Below, piece after piece: positions 1 to 8,254 of a stretch of 21,000 bases of DNA. The first letter of the stretch is position 1. Each line of letters starts with the position of its first letter. This DNA comes from Polytrichum commune (lineage: Eukaryota > Streptophyta > Polytrichopsida > Polytrichales > Polytrichaceae). The translations under genes and the position numbers were made by a program. The stretch is from contig CATNTY010000002.1 of the NCBI GenBank assembly GCA_950295325.1, forward strand, positions 104,001-125,000. Direction: 5' to 3'. The notes under the pieces are model-generated. The model saw only the letters and a program-made list of their open reading frames with translations, was not told where the DNA came from and did no database searches.

Positions 1-11
1 AAATAAAAAAA

Positions 12-968
12 ATGAATAAAAAATTAGCTTGGATTGAAGCAACTTTAAATGATTTAGTTATTTGGAAACAATATTATTCATTTTCTTTTTTTTCTTCCAA
101 AAATGAAGAAACTTTAAAAAATCCTTTTTATTTTTTTAATTCTAAAAAATTCATTGTTACTACAAGAGCTTACGAATCTATAGGTCTTATACCTCGTTCT
201 ATAACCCGAACTTTATACGGATTTCAAGCAGAGTTAACGGAACAATTAAATTCATTAGTGCTTCAAGATTTTCAAGTAGCAAGGTATCAAGCTTTGGCAT
301 CTTTGCAATATTTGGGATGTTTACTTTTTTTTCCTTGGGGAGTTTCGATTTCTTTAAAAAAATGGTTTTTAGAACCATGGATTAAAAATTGGTGGAATAC
401 TTATCAATTTCAAATTTTTCTTAATTCATTTCAAGAAGAAATAGCATTAAAACAGCTTCAAGAAGTAGAAGAACTTATTTGGTTAGATAAAGTAATGGTA
501 AATTCTTTGAAAATAGAATCGCAAGATCTTGATCTAGAAATTCATCAAAAAACAATCCAGCTAGTAAAAGCATATAATGAAAAGAATATTCAAATTCTTT
601 TACATTTATTAACAGATATTACTTATTTTGTAATTTTAAGTGCTTTATTTTTCCTAGGTAAAGAAAGACTTGCTATTTTAAATTCTTGGATTCAAGAATT
701 ATTTTATAGTTTAAGTGATACAATGAAAGCTTTTTTTATTTTGTTATTAACCGACTTATGTATTGGATTTCATTCGCCCCATGGCTGGGAAATTGTAATA
801 GGATCGTTTTTAGAACATTTAGGATTTGAGCATAATAAAAATGTAATATCTTGTTTTGTTTCGACTTTTCCAGTCATTCTAGATACAGTTTCTAAATATT
901 GGATTTTTCGTCATTTAAATCGTATATCTCCTTCTATTGTGGCAACCTATCATACAATGAATGAATAA
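12..968 (+). CDS. cemA: CemA/PxcA-family envelope membrane protein (5' end uncertain)
   Basis: Inner-envelope protein linked in other plants and cyanobacteria to light-driven proton extrusion and inorganic carbon uptake. The C-terminal two thirds carry the family pattern: a hydrophobic helix near residues 92-115 ending in [10 protein letters not shown], a W-rich loop (NWWNTYQ), helices near 195-215 and 240-262, the hallmark [14 protein letters not shown], and a closing [17 protein letters not shown] followed by LNRISPS. Residues 1-90 form an N-terminal extension that angiosperm CemA (about 230 residues) lacks; it contains [16 protein letters not shown], which resembles the segment before the first helix in algal and cyanobacterial relatives. 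Marchantia CemA is longer still (about 434 residues, from memory). The frame stays open to the left window edge, so the ATG at 12 may be internal. petA follows on the same strand after 188 nt. Confidence 0.93.
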   Translation: MNKKLAWIEATLNDLVIWKQYYSFSFFSSKNEETLKNPFYFFNSKKFIVTTRAYESIGLIPRSITRTLYGFQAELTEQLNSLVLQDFQVARYQALASLQYLGCLLFFPWGVSISLKKWFLEPWIKNWWNTYQFQIFLNSFQEEIALKQLQEVEELIWLDKVMVNSLKIESQDLDLEIHQKTIQLVKAYNEKNIQILLHLLTDITYFVILSALFFLGKERLAILNSWIQELFYSLSDTMKAFFILLLTDLCIGFHSPHGWEIVIGSFLEHLGFEHNKNVISCFVSTFPVILDTVSKYWIFRHLNRISPSIVATYHTMNE

Positions 969-1047
969 AAAAATAAATTTTTTAATTTTTAATAATAACT
1001 TATTTTTTTTAATTTTAAATAAATTATTAACATAGAGTAGAATACTT

Positions 1048-1077
1048 TTGATTTATTACCTTGATTATTACTATAAT
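1048..1077 (+). promoter_or_regulatory. Candidate bacterial-type (PEP) promoter for petA
   Basis: TTGATT (1048-1053) and a perfect TATAAT (1072-1077) are separated by 18 nt, which fits a plastid sigma70-type promoter. Transcription would start near 1084, about 73 nt before the petA ATG. petA is usually also read through from cemA, so this would be a secondary promoter. In such AT-rich DNA a chance match is possible. Confidence 0.4.
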
Positions 1078-1156
1078 GGGCAAAGTTATAAATAAAGATA
1101 GCTAGGATAATTAAGGTATCCTATTCATTAAATTTTTTGAAACAAATAATCGAATT

Positions 1157-2119
1157 ATGCAAAACAGAAATATTAATCACTTGATAAAAAAGTGGGTGCT
1201 TCGATCAATTTCGATCCTGATTATAATGAAAATAATAGCTTGGCCATCTATTTCCGAAGCATATCCAATTTTTGCACAACAGGGTTATGAAAACCCCCGA
1301 GAAGCAACTGGTCGTATTGTTTGTGCTAATTGTCACTTAGCTAAAAAGCCTGTAGACATTGAAGTACCTCAGTCTATTTTACCAAATACAGTTTTTGAAG
1401 CTGTTGTTAAAATTCCTTATGATATGCAAATAAAACAAGTTCTTGCTAATGGTAAAAAAGGAGCTTTAAATGTAGGAGCTGTTCTTATTTTACCAAAAGG
1501 ATTTGAATTAGCGCCTTCTGATCGTATTCCTCCTGAAATGAAAGAAAAAATAGGTAATCTTTATTTTCAACCTTATAATTCTGATAAAAAAAATATTCTT
1601 GTGATAGGTCCTGTTCCTGGCAAAAAATATAGTGAGATTATATTTCCTATTCTTTCACCAGATCCTCTTGTTAATAAAGAAGCAAATTTTTTGAAATATC
1701 CTATATATGTAGGTGCTAATCGAGGAAGAGGCCAAATTTATCCCGACGGAAGTAAAAGCAATAATACTGTTTATAATGCTTCAACTACAGGTCAAATAAG
1801 TAAAATTCTACGTAAAGAAAAAGGTGGATATGAAATAACTATTGATAATACAGCAGACGGTCGTCAAGTTGTTGATATTGTACCCCCCGGACCAGAACTT
1901 ATTGTTTCAGAAGGTGAATTAATTAAAGTAGATCAGCCTTTAACAAATAATCCTAATGTAGGTGGTTTTGGTCAAGGAGATGCAGAAGTAGTACTTCAAG
2001 ATCCTTTACGTGTTCAAGGTCTTTTATTATTCCTTGCATCAGTTATATTAGCACAAATATTTTTAGTACTTAAAAAGAAACAATTTGAAAAAGTTCAATT
2101 AGCTGAAATGAATTTTTAG
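1157..2119 (+). CDS. petA: Cytochrome f, c-type heme subunit of cytochrome b6f
   Basis: Apocytochrome f carries electrons from the Rieske protein to plastocyanin or cytochrome c6 on the thylakoid lumen side. The 320-residue product matches the family length. Residues 1-35 form a Sec-type signal peptide ending SEA; the mature protein starts YPIFAQQ at Tyr36, whose amino group is the sixth heme ligand in known structures. The heme site CANCH is at residues 56-60. The large lumenal domain is followed by one C-terminal membrane anchor (about 286-305) and a short basic stromal tail. All residues expected for function are present. An unassigned reading frame lies directly downstream on the same strand. 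Confidence 0.98.
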   Translation: MQNRNINHLIKKWVLRSISILIIMKIIAWPSISEAYPIFAQQGYENPREATGRIVCANCHLAKKPVDIEVPQSILPNTVFEAVVKIPYDMQIKQVLANGKKGALNVGAVLILPKGFELAPSDRIPPEMKEKIGNLYFQPYNSDKKNILVIGPVPGKKYSEIIFPILSPDPLVNKEANFLKYPIYVGANRGRGQIYPDGSKSNNTVYNASTTGQISKILRKEKGGYEITIDNTADGRQVVDIVPPGPELIVSEGELIKVDQPLTNNPNVGGFGQGDAEVVLQDPLRVQGLLLFLASVILAQIFLVLKKKQFEKVQLAEMNF

Positions 2120-2204
2120 TTTTAGAATTTATTAAAATTAAAGAAAAAAAAGAATAAAAGCGTTTGATTAAAAGAATTTTTGTTTGTAATTGATAATTAT
2201 TATA

Positions 2205-2906
2205 ATGAGATTAAATTTAAGTTTTATATGTTTATACAATATGATAATAATTTCTTTAGAAATTGAAACTTTTGAGTATTATTATGTTTTTCCTTTATTA
2301 AAAGAAATTTTGGATCATTGGGGATATACATTGAATTTAAGTAATTTTAATAAAATGACTCAAGGAACATTAATAAATATTTGTCATCTTGCTAAATGGA
2401 TTTTTTTTTTTCATATATACTATATATATTTTTATAATTATTCAAATAATAAATTTGGTCCAAATTTAAAATTTTATTTTCAATTAAAAGAAAATTTGTG
2501 TTATAAAAAATATATTACTACTAAAAATTATTTCTGTAAAAAAAAGAATTTTCAAAATATAAAGTACAATAGGTTCAAAAAAATATCAGAAATATCATTA
2601 TTTTTTTTAAGTAACTTTAGAAAAAAAATTCAAAAAAATTTTCGAGTTAAAGAAAAAAATAGTATTTCTTTTTTTAATAACATTAAAATTTTAACAAAAT
2701 TTAGTTTTTTTTATTTTTTTTTTAAATTTATTTTATTTTATAAAAGATGGAAAATTAATAGATTATATGTAAAAATGGCTTATATTGCTTATTGTGAAAA
2801 TTTATTGGATTTCTCTATTAAGCTTTTTAAAATGGCTCGTTTTGAAAAACAAATGTCTTTTTTTTTAAATTCATATTTAAATTTTTCAGGTTATAAAAAC
2901 AAGTAA
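2205..2906 (+). CDS. Unrecognised 233-residue protein between petA and psbJ
   Basis: I do not recognise this protein. The frame is open for 234 codons in DNA so AT-rich that a stop is expected about every ten codons, so chance is a poor explanation. The first ATG is at 2205; an in-frame TTG at 2190 and an ATG at 2241 are alternatives, and no clear Shine-Dalgarno site decides between them. The product is very basic and rich in Phe, Lys, Asn, Ile and Tyr. Aromatic hydrophobic stretches (residues about 60-75 and 165-180) could touch or cross a membrane. The last 50 or so residues (YKRWKINRLYVKMAYIAYCE onward) are the least compositionally biased and may form a helix pair loosely like a TPR unit; that is only a guess. 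It follows petA by 85 nt and ends 81 nt before a 59-bp palindrome. It may be a real lineage-specific gene or a decaying one. Confidence 0.6.
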   Translation: MRLNLSFICLYNMIIISLEIETFEYYYVFPLLKEILDHWGYTLNLSNFNKMTQGTLINICHLAKWIFFFHIYYIYFYNYSNNKFGPNLKFYFQLKENLCYKKYITTKNYFCKKKNFQNIKYNRFKKISEISLFFLSNFRKKIQKNFRVKEKNSISFFNNIKILTKFSFFYFFFKFILFYKRWKINRLYVKMAYIAYCENLLDFSIKLFKMARFEKQMSFFLNSYLNFSGYKNK

Positions 2907-2986
2907 TACATTTATTATTTATTATTTGTAATATTATTATTATTAAAAATTTTTTAATAGTTTATAATTTAACAAATTTTTTTAAT

Positions 2987-3045
2987 AAATTGAAAAAACA
3001 TTATGAAATTTTAAATTTTAAAATTTCATAATGTTTTTTCAATTT
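2987..3045. terminator. 59-bp palindrome between the petA-side ORF and psbJ
   Basis: Arms 2987-3012 and 3020-3045 are perfect reverse complements of 26 bases. The 7-nt centre pairs further, leaving a 1-nt centre. Flanking bases stop pairing immediately. It sits between a plus-strand frame ending at 2906 and psbJ on the minus strand, so it could form a 3'-end-stabilising hairpin in transcripts from either side. Confidence 0.7.
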
Positions 3046-3140
3046 TATTCATCTAAAATTGAATAAAAATATTTATAAAAAATTTAAATATTAGTATTTA
3101 ATTTTTTTATATAAATTTTTATCGATTTTTAGATTTTGAA

Positions 3141-3263
3141 TTATAAAGAAGATCCTAATCCAGAGTATGAGCCATAAAAAAAGATACCTACTAAGCCAAT
3201 TACAAGAATACCAGCTACAGTACCTATTAACCATAAAGGAATTCTTCCAGTGGTATTTGCCAT
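3141..3263 (-). CDS. psbJ: Photosystem II protein J
   Basis: A 40-residue single-helix PSII subunit next to cytochrome b559, involved in PSII assembly and in electron flow from QA to the plastoquinone pool. It starts [18 protein letters not shown], has one helix of about 20 residues, and ends [13 protein letters not shown], all typical and full length. An AGGAG motif lies just upstream of the ATG. It is the last gene of psbE-psbF-psbL-psbJ, 114 nt downstream of psbL. Confidence 0.97.
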   Translation of the reverse strand: MANTTGRIPLWLIGTVAGILVIGLVGIFFYGSYSGLGSSL

Positions 3264-3377
3264 TTATCTTACACTCCTTTTCAATTTTATTAGGTAGTTG
3301 GGACTTAAAACATAAACAGTCACAAATATTATATTTTTGAATTTGTTCCAAATAAGGCAAGGAATATTTTGCTGTAA

Positions 3378-3649
<272 letters not shown>

Positions 3650-3658
3650 TTATACCTC

Positions 3659-3910
3659 CTAAAAGGATCTAGTAAATTCATCAACTTGTTCCAATGAATT
3701 GAAACGGCCAGTAATTAAAGGAACTTCTTGTCGACTTTCTGTAAAATATTCATTTGGCCGAGGACTTCCAAACACATCATAGGCCAAACCTGTACTAACA
3801 AATAACCAACCTGCAATAAACAACGAAGGTATAGTAATGCTATGGATTACCCAGTATCGAATACTGGTAATAATGTCAGCAAAAGGGCGCTCTCCCGTAT
3901 TTCCAGACAT
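3659..3910 (-). CDS. psbE: Cytochrome b559 alpha subunit
   Basis: An 83-residue PSII core subunit that supplies one His ligand of the b559 heme ([20 protein letters not shown]) and carries a lumenal C-terminal domain. It starts [13 protein letters not shown], matching the family start; the frame runs 16 codons further upstream, but a GGAG motif 8 nt before this ATG and family length favour 3910. It is the first gene of the psbEFLJ operon. A candidate promoter lies at 4056-4085. Confidence 0.98.
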   Translation of the reverse strand: MSGNTGERPFADIITSIRYWVIHSITIPSLFIAGWLFVSTGLAYDVFGSPRPNEYFTESRQEVPLITGRFNSLEQVDEFTRSF

Positions 3911-4055
3911 ACTTAGCTCCATATATATATTTGTAGAGGCCAAGGAAAAAAATTCCATAAAAGATTAAAATTACATGATACTATAAAAAAATCTTTTTTA
4001 AGCCTTATTAGATTATCAATGTTATACCAAAGGTATCTTTGAAGCATACTAGATT

Positions 4056-4085
4056 AGTATATCTAGGGTTCTTTCAACGCAGCAA
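4056..4085 (-). promoter_or_regulatory. Candidate PEP promoter of the psbEFLJ operon
   Basis: On the minus strand TTGCTG (4085-4080) is followed after 18 nt by TATACT (4061-4056). The predicted start near 4049 gives a 5' UTR of about 140 nt, similar in length to that described for psbE in flowering plants. The surrounding block (about 4020-4095) is less AT-rich than its flanks, suggesting constraint. Confidence 0.5.
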
Positions 4086-4214
4086 GACGAATTGAAAAAA
4101 ATATATATAAAGTATACGTTAAAAACTTTAATTTTTTTGATTTTTTAATACTATATTATAATTGCAGTATAAAAAATGATTATAAAAAGAAAAAATGGTA
4201 TTACAATTAGTATT

Positions 4215-4246
4215 ATTCATAGAAAATAGAAAAATTTTCTATGAAT
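4215..4246. repeat. 13-bp inverted repeat with 6-nt loop
   Basis: ATTCATAGAAAAT at 4215-4227 pairs perfectly with ATTTTCTATGAAT at 4234-4246, with loop AGAAAA. It lies in the psbE-petL spacer. Short plastid hairpins of this type often invert between related genomes. Confidence 0.75.
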
Positions 4247-4280
4247 TGCTATGAATTAAGGAATTTATTTATTTGAATAA

Positions 4281-4327
4281 AATTTTATTAATATTTTTTA
4301 TTTAAAATAAAAAATATTAATAAAATT
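4281..4327. repeat. 47-bp perfect AT palindrome
   Basis: The 23-base arms 4281-4303 and 4305-4327 are perfect reverse complements around a single A at 4304. The sequence is entirely A/T. It lies mid-spacer between the divergent genes psbE and petL, so it is not an obvious terminator for either. Confidence 0.8.
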
Positions 4328-4605
4328 AAAATATTATCAAATTTAGTCAGTTTAAAATTATATTAAATTTGAAATTATTATTAATTTCATAATTTTATGC
4401 TGAAATCATATTATGATAAAATTTACAGTTATTAAGAAAAAAAGGCTTTTTTCCATTTTGAGGAAAATTATATTGAAAAAGCTAATATTATTATATTTAA
4501 AATAATTCCAATTAATAAATTTCTTAAATAAAAATAAAGAATTTGGGTAATTGTTTTCTAAGGGTGTATACTAAATTTGTTATATTGCTATTAGGATTCT
4601 TTTTT

Positions 4606-4701
4606 ATGCTTACTATATTAAGTTACTTTGTATTTTTATTCGCTGCTCTAATTTCAGCTCTAGTTCTTTTTATTGGTTTAAATAAAATACAACTTATTTA
4701 A
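4606..4701 (+). CDS. petL: Cytochrome b6f subunit PetL
   Basis: A 31-residue single-helix subunit at the periphery of cytochrome b6f that helps stabilise the complex. It reads MLTILSYFVFLFAALISALV and ends GLNKIQLI. The length equals the 31-residue Marchantia version. It begins with a normal ATG and is followed by petG on the same strand. Confidence 0.95.
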   Translation: MLTILSYFVFLFAALISALVLFIGLNKIQLI

Positions 4702-4826
4702 AAAATATATATTCTAACTTTTAAGGTCCTAAATTTTTCATTGTATTTCTCAACTCAAAAAGATTACTGAGATTAATAATAAATTTAGTTAGTTTCTAAC
4801 TTAAATATTAGTTTAATAAAAAAAAA

Positions 4827-4940
4827 ATGGTTGAAGCGTTGCTTTCTGGAATTGTATTAGGATTAATTCCAATAACTTTAGCTGGATTATTTGTAACCGC
4901 TTATTTACAATATCGACGTGGTGATCAATTAGATCTGTAA
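4827..4940 (+). CDS. petG: Cytochrome b6f subunit PetG
   Basis: A 37-residue single-helix subunit essential for b6f assembly or stability. It begins [20 protein letters not shown] and ends with the conserved [12 protein letters not shown]. It lies 125 nt after petL and is followed by a hairpin at 4981-5012, then convergent trnW. Confidence 0.98.
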   Translation: MVEALLSGIVLGLIPITLAGLFVTAYLQYRRGDQLDL

Positions 4941-4980
4941 TTAAATATATAAAAAGTCAAACTTTATTTAATTTATTTAT

Positions 4981-5012
4981 AGACCTCTCCCTAAAAAAGA
5001 GCAGGGGGGTCT
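4981..5012 (+). terminator. Stem-loop after petG
   Basis: AGACCTCTC (4981-4989) pairs with GGGGGGTCT (5004-5012), giving 9 bp as plus-strand RNA, two of them U.G pairs. On the minus strand those two pairs become mismatches, so the hairpin favours plus-strand (petL-petG) transcripts. It is the only GC-rich patch in the petG-trnW gap. Confidence 0.6.
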
Positions 5013-5082
5013 AAATTTATTGAGTATTTTTTAATTTATTTTAAAAAATTTATTATTATTTTTTATAAAAATAGTAAATAAT

Positions 5083-5156
5083 CACGCCCTGTAGGATTTG
5101 AACCTACGACATCAGGTTTTGGAGACCTGCGTTCTACCGAGCTGAACTAAGAGCGC
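5083..5156 (-). tRNA. trnW-CCA: tRNA-Trp (CCA)
   Basis: A 74-nt cloverleaf beginning GCGCTCTTAGTTCAGC and ending AGGGCGTG. The acceptor stem pairs with two G.U pairs, the anticodon loop carries CCA (CTCCAAA), and the T arm is GTAGG-TTCGAAT-CCTAC. No intron is present. CCA is not encoded, as usual in plastids. It is paired with trnP in the conserved petG-trnW-trnP-psaJ order. Confidence 0.97.
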
Positions 5157-5220
5157 TTTTTTTAATTTGTCTTTAAATATTAAAAAGTTCTTACTAGTTA
5201 TTTTAATACAATTTTTGGGG

Positions 5221-5294
5221 TAGGGATGACAGGATTCGAACCTGCGACATTTTGTACCCAAAACAAACGCGCTACCAAACTGCGCTACATCCCT
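5221..5294 (-). tRNA. trnP-UGG: tRNA-Pro (UGG)
   Basis: A 74-nt cloverleaf starting AGGGATGTAGCGCAG, with anticodon TGG in TTTTGGGTA, T arm GCAGG-TTCGAAT-CCTGT and a fully paired acceptor stem with discriminator A. It is probably co-transcribed with trnW, 64 nt downstream on the same strand. Confidence 0.97.
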
Positions 5295-5776
<482 letters not shown>

Positions 5777-5814
5777 AAAAGTATATATATAAAATTTTTT
5801 ACTTTTCTAAACTT

Positions 5815-5832
5815 TATATATATATATATATA
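5815..5832. repeat. (TA)9 microsatellite
   Basis: Nine tandem TA units lie in the psaJ-rpl33 spacer. They are likely to vary in length between individuals by replication slippage. Confidence 0.8.
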
Positions 5833-5963
5833 TTCTTATTTGTTCTAAAGAAGTAGAATAAAAAAATATTCTATATAAAAAAATAAAAATTTACATTTAT
5901 AAATTATAATAACAAATTTTTATTTTTTACAAATTTTATAAATTTCATATTAGAAATAGTATT

Positions 5964-6158
5964 ATGGCTAAGAATAAAGATATAAGAGTAACAATTACTT
6001 TAGAATGTATTAATTGCATTCGAAATGAGAAAAAAAAATTAGGTGTTTCCAGATATACTACTCAAAAAAATCGTCGTAATACACCTATTCGATTAGAATT
6101 AAAAAAATTTTGTTCTTATTGTAATAAGCATACTATTCACAAAGAAATAAAAAAATAA
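5964..6158 (+). CDS. rpl33: 50S ribosomal protein L33
   Basis: A 64-residue protein of the large plastid ribosomal subunit. It starts [18 protein letters not shown] and shows the zinc-ribbon cysteine pairs CINC (15-18) and CSYC, followed by [11 protein letters not shown]. Length is typical. It is 18 nt from rps18 and probably shares its transcript. Confidence 0.96.
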   Translation: MAKNKDIRVTITLECINCIRNEKKKLGVSRYTTQKNRRNTPIRLELKKFCSYCNKHTIHKEIKK

Positions 6159-6176
6159 ATAGTATTTTAAAGTTTT

Positions 6177-6416
6177 ATGAAACAAGCTGTAAACAAATCT
6201 AAGCGAGCTTCCCGTAGACGTTTGCCACCAATCAGATCAGGCGAAACTATTGATTTTAAAAATATAAATTTACTGCGTAGATTTATTAGTGAGCAAGGAA
6301 AGATTCTATCTAGACGAATGAATAGATTAACTTCAAAGCAACAGCGTTTAATGACTATTGCTATTAAACGAGCAAGAGTTTTAGCTTTATTACCTTTTCT
6401 TAATAATGAAAATTAA
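6177..6416 (+). CDS. rps18: 30S ribosomal protein S18
   Basis: A 79-residue small-subunit protein. The core [20 protein letters not shown] followed by [18 protein letters not shown] is diagnostic. The C terminus ends PFLNNEN, lacking the long tail found in some flowering plants and similar in size to the liverwort form. A perfect 62-bp palindrome follows 46 nt later, before convergent rpl20. Confidence 0.96.
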   Translation: MKQAVNKSKRASRRRLPPIRSGETIDFKNINLLRRFISEQGKILSRRMNRLTSKQQRLMTIAIKRARVLALLPFLNNEN

Positions 6417-6461
6417 TTTAAATTTTATTTTTAGTAAAAAGATTATATCTAGATATATTTT

Positions 6462-6523
6462 TAATTAAATTATCTGACTTCCCTGGAGTAAATTTACTCC
6501 AGGGAAGTCAGATAATTTAATTA
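6462..6523. terminator. Perfect 62-bp palindrome between rps18 and rpl20
   Basis: Arms 6462-6492 and 6493-6523 are exact reverse complements of 31 bases with no spacer. The core CTGACTTCCCTGGAGTAAA is much more GC-rich than the region. Pairing stops at 6461/6524. It lies between convergent rps18 and rpl20 and would form a very stable 3' hairpin in both transcripts. Confidence 0.85.
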
Positions 6524-6537
6524 TTTTTTGTTTCTTA

Positions 6538-6882
6538 TTAATTAATTTCTTTTAGTATTGTAGAAAAACAATTATTATCTAATAAAGCTATTTGTGCAAG
6601 CATTTTTCGATTTAAACATACTTTATTTTGATATAATTTCTGAATTAATTTATTATAAGAAATTCCATTAGTTCGAGCTGCTGCATTTATTCGAGTAATC
6701 CATAAACGACGAAGATCTCTTTTTCGTTTATTTCTATCACGATAAGAAGATGCTAAAGCTCGCATTCCTTGCTGATTAGCAGTTCGGAATAGTTTAGAAT
6801 GAGCTCCTTGAAATCCTGATGTAAGTGTAAAAATATTTTTTCGGCGTTTTCGAGCTACATATCCACGTTTAACTCTAGTCAT
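6538..6882 (-). CDS. rpl20: 50S ribosomal protein L20
   Basis: A 114-residue rRNA-binding protein of the large subunit. It begins [20 protein letters not shown] and contains [16 protein letters not shown] and [16 protein letters not shown], all family signatures. Length is normal (Marchantia about 116 residues). It lies downstream of the rps12 5' exon on the same strand; its stop is 15 nt from the 62-bp palindrome. Confidence 0.97.
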   Translation of the reverse strand: MTRVKRGYVARKRRKNIFTLTSGFQGAHSKLFRTANQQGMRALASSYRDRNKRKRDLRRLWITRINAAARTNGISYNKLIQKLYQNKVCLNRKMLAQIALLDNNCFSTILKEIN

Positions 6883-7214
6883 TGATGTCTACTCTCATAA
6901 ATTACTAATTGATTTTAATTAAGGAATAAAAAAGAATTTTATTTTTCAAAAATAAAATTTTATTTAAAATCTAATATTTTTTTATTTTTGTGTTTTTTTA
7001 TAGAATCAAATAAATAATTTTGATAAAAAAAAATAAAAACATTAACTTTATTATATTTATTCTAAAATAATAAAGCTTTGATAACTAAAAAAATATATAT
7101 ATTATTTTACTTATTACTATTTTTTATAATTATAAAAGATTATAAGTATATATAAATTTATTATTATTTTTTTAATAGTAATAAAATATTACTAATTTTT
7201 CTAATGTAGAAAAT
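6883..7214. other. rpl20 leader, AT-rich
   Basis: This 332-nt stretch upstream of rpl20 is nearly all A/T. I see no gene and no conserved site in it. It separates rpl20 from the better-conserved rps12 half-intron and probably contains the 3' end of the rps12 precursor. Confidence 0.5.
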
Positions 7215-7814
7215 AAAAATTCCAATGGCTTTTGCTAATTTAACCTTCCTAACCATTATTTTTTTAGGCTAAAAAACCTTCTTAATAATAAAGGAATAGG
7301 ACCTTATAATAAGAAAAATTATGGATTCCATTGTTTCTATGGCTTTTTCTTCAACGGTGAGGCCCTTTTTATATACCGGAGCTTTTTAAATTATGAGATG
7401 TTATTAGTAATTTGTATAATTTCTAAAATTTAGCTTTCTTTTTTTATTAAATACTATAAAAGTTTTATTAAAATAAAAAATTGATTTATCTAGAAACGAT
7501 ATTTTATTTTAATAGTTTGCTGAGCAGCTAGCCTTATAATCCCGTTCTTGCAATAATATAACTATTTTTAAGTATTTGTATTAAATCATATATATATAAT
7601 TTTTTCGCTTAATAAATTCATAATTAAATAAATATTATTGAAAAATTGCTTTTTGACCCACATCAAGGTAATTGGATTTGCACCAATAAAAACCATAAAT
7701 TTCAATTACTTTATAAATAAATGATAAATTAAAAATTGACTATAATAAAAAAGTTCTTATGCTATACTGAATCTTATTTTAGAATTAAAGTTTTTTAATT
7801 TAAACAAGTCGCAC
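7215..7814 (-). other. 5' half of the trans-spliced rps12 group II intron (lower boundary approximate)
   Basis: The intron begins GTGCGACTTGTTTAAAT at 7814, the canonical GTGYG start directly after rps12 exon 1. Moving away from the exon, islands of mixed composition inside AT-rich DNA look like group II domain I-II elements: 7655-7712 (GGTGCAAATCCAATTACC on the minus strand), 7515-7555, and 7223-7387 (CTCACCGTTGAAGAAAAAGC). The matching 3' half and exon 2-3 are not in this window and lie elsewhere in land plastomes. The distal end cannot be fixed by eye. Confidence 0.75.
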
Positions 7815-7928
7815 ATACACTCTAGTACAAACTCCTCTTCGTTGAGGACATCCTTGAAGAGCAGGAGATTTTGTTCTATTTTCTATTGGTTGTCTTCGAT
7901 TTCTAATTAATTGTTGAATAGTAGGCAT
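7815..7928 (-). CDS. rps12: Ribosomal protein S12, 5' exon (trans-spliced)
   Basis: The exon encodes residues 1-38 of S12, a decoding-centre protein: [20 protein letters not shown], then [11 protein letters not shown]. The 114-nt length is standard for land plants. It ends exactly at a GTGCGAC group II intron start. The rest of the protein is encoded by separately transcribed exons outside this window, joined by trans-splicing. No frame continues past the exon, confirming the split. Confidence 0.97.
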
Positions 7929-8011
7929 TTAAAATTATATGCAAAATTTATTGGTTTAGATCAATCTTAACCCTAAAAATTTATTAGAAGTTTTTAACTT
8001 ACATTATTCTA

Positions 8012-8254
8012 TTAAAAATTTTTTGTATTTTCTATAGCTACAAGATCAACAATTCCATAAACTTTTGCTTCTTGTGCTGACATAAAAACATCTCTTTCCA
8101 TATCTTCAGAGATAATCCATAAAGGTTTACCTGTTCTTTGTACATAAACTCGAGTAATACAATCGCGAAGTTTTAATACTTCTTCTGCTTCCATAATACA
8201 TTCTCCTGCTTGACCATCATAATAAGAACTAGCAGGTTGATGAATCATTACCCT
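8012..8254 (-). CDS. clpP: ClpP1 protease, exon 3
   Basis: The C-terminal 80 residues of the ATP-dependent Clp protease catalytic subunit. They begin RVMIHQPAS, carrying catalytic His126, and include ERDVFMSA with catalytic Asp176 (numbered on the spliced 201-residue product). The sequence ends [12 protein letters not shown]. The exon start (AGG at 8254) was chosen because it joins in frame to CCCCACGCT of exon 2, restoring the family sequence PHARVMIHQP. The junction could shift by one base. Confidence 0.95.
   Translation of the reverse strand, partial: RVMIHQPASSYYDGQAGECIMEAEEVLKLRDCITRVYVQRTGKPLWIISEDMERDVFMSAQEAKVYGIVDLVAIENTKNF

Larger units (their letters stand above)
3911..4605. other. 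Divergent psbE / petL spacer rich in hairpins
   Basis: This 695-nt spacer has no gene I can support. The psbE-proximal third has mixed composition and contains the candidate psbE promoter. From about 4200 to 4420 it is nearly all A/T with successive inverted repeats (4215-4246, 4281-4327, and TCAAATTTA with TAAATTTGA between about 4336 and 4376). The last 60 nt contain a weak promoter candidate for petL: TTGGGT at 4543-4548, 18 nt, TATACT at 4567-4572. Confidence 0.7.

Noticed and set aside
3091-3360. Minus-strand 89-codon frame around psbJ
   Set aside because: It reads psbJ in the wrong frame; the genuine 40-residue PsbJ is complete at 3141-3263.
7225-7272. Tiny frame starting MAFANLTFLT in the rps12-rpl20 gap, considered as a small photosystem gene
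   Set aside because: Only about 15 codons, matches no small photosystem subunit, and lies in a segment better explained as rps12 half-intron.
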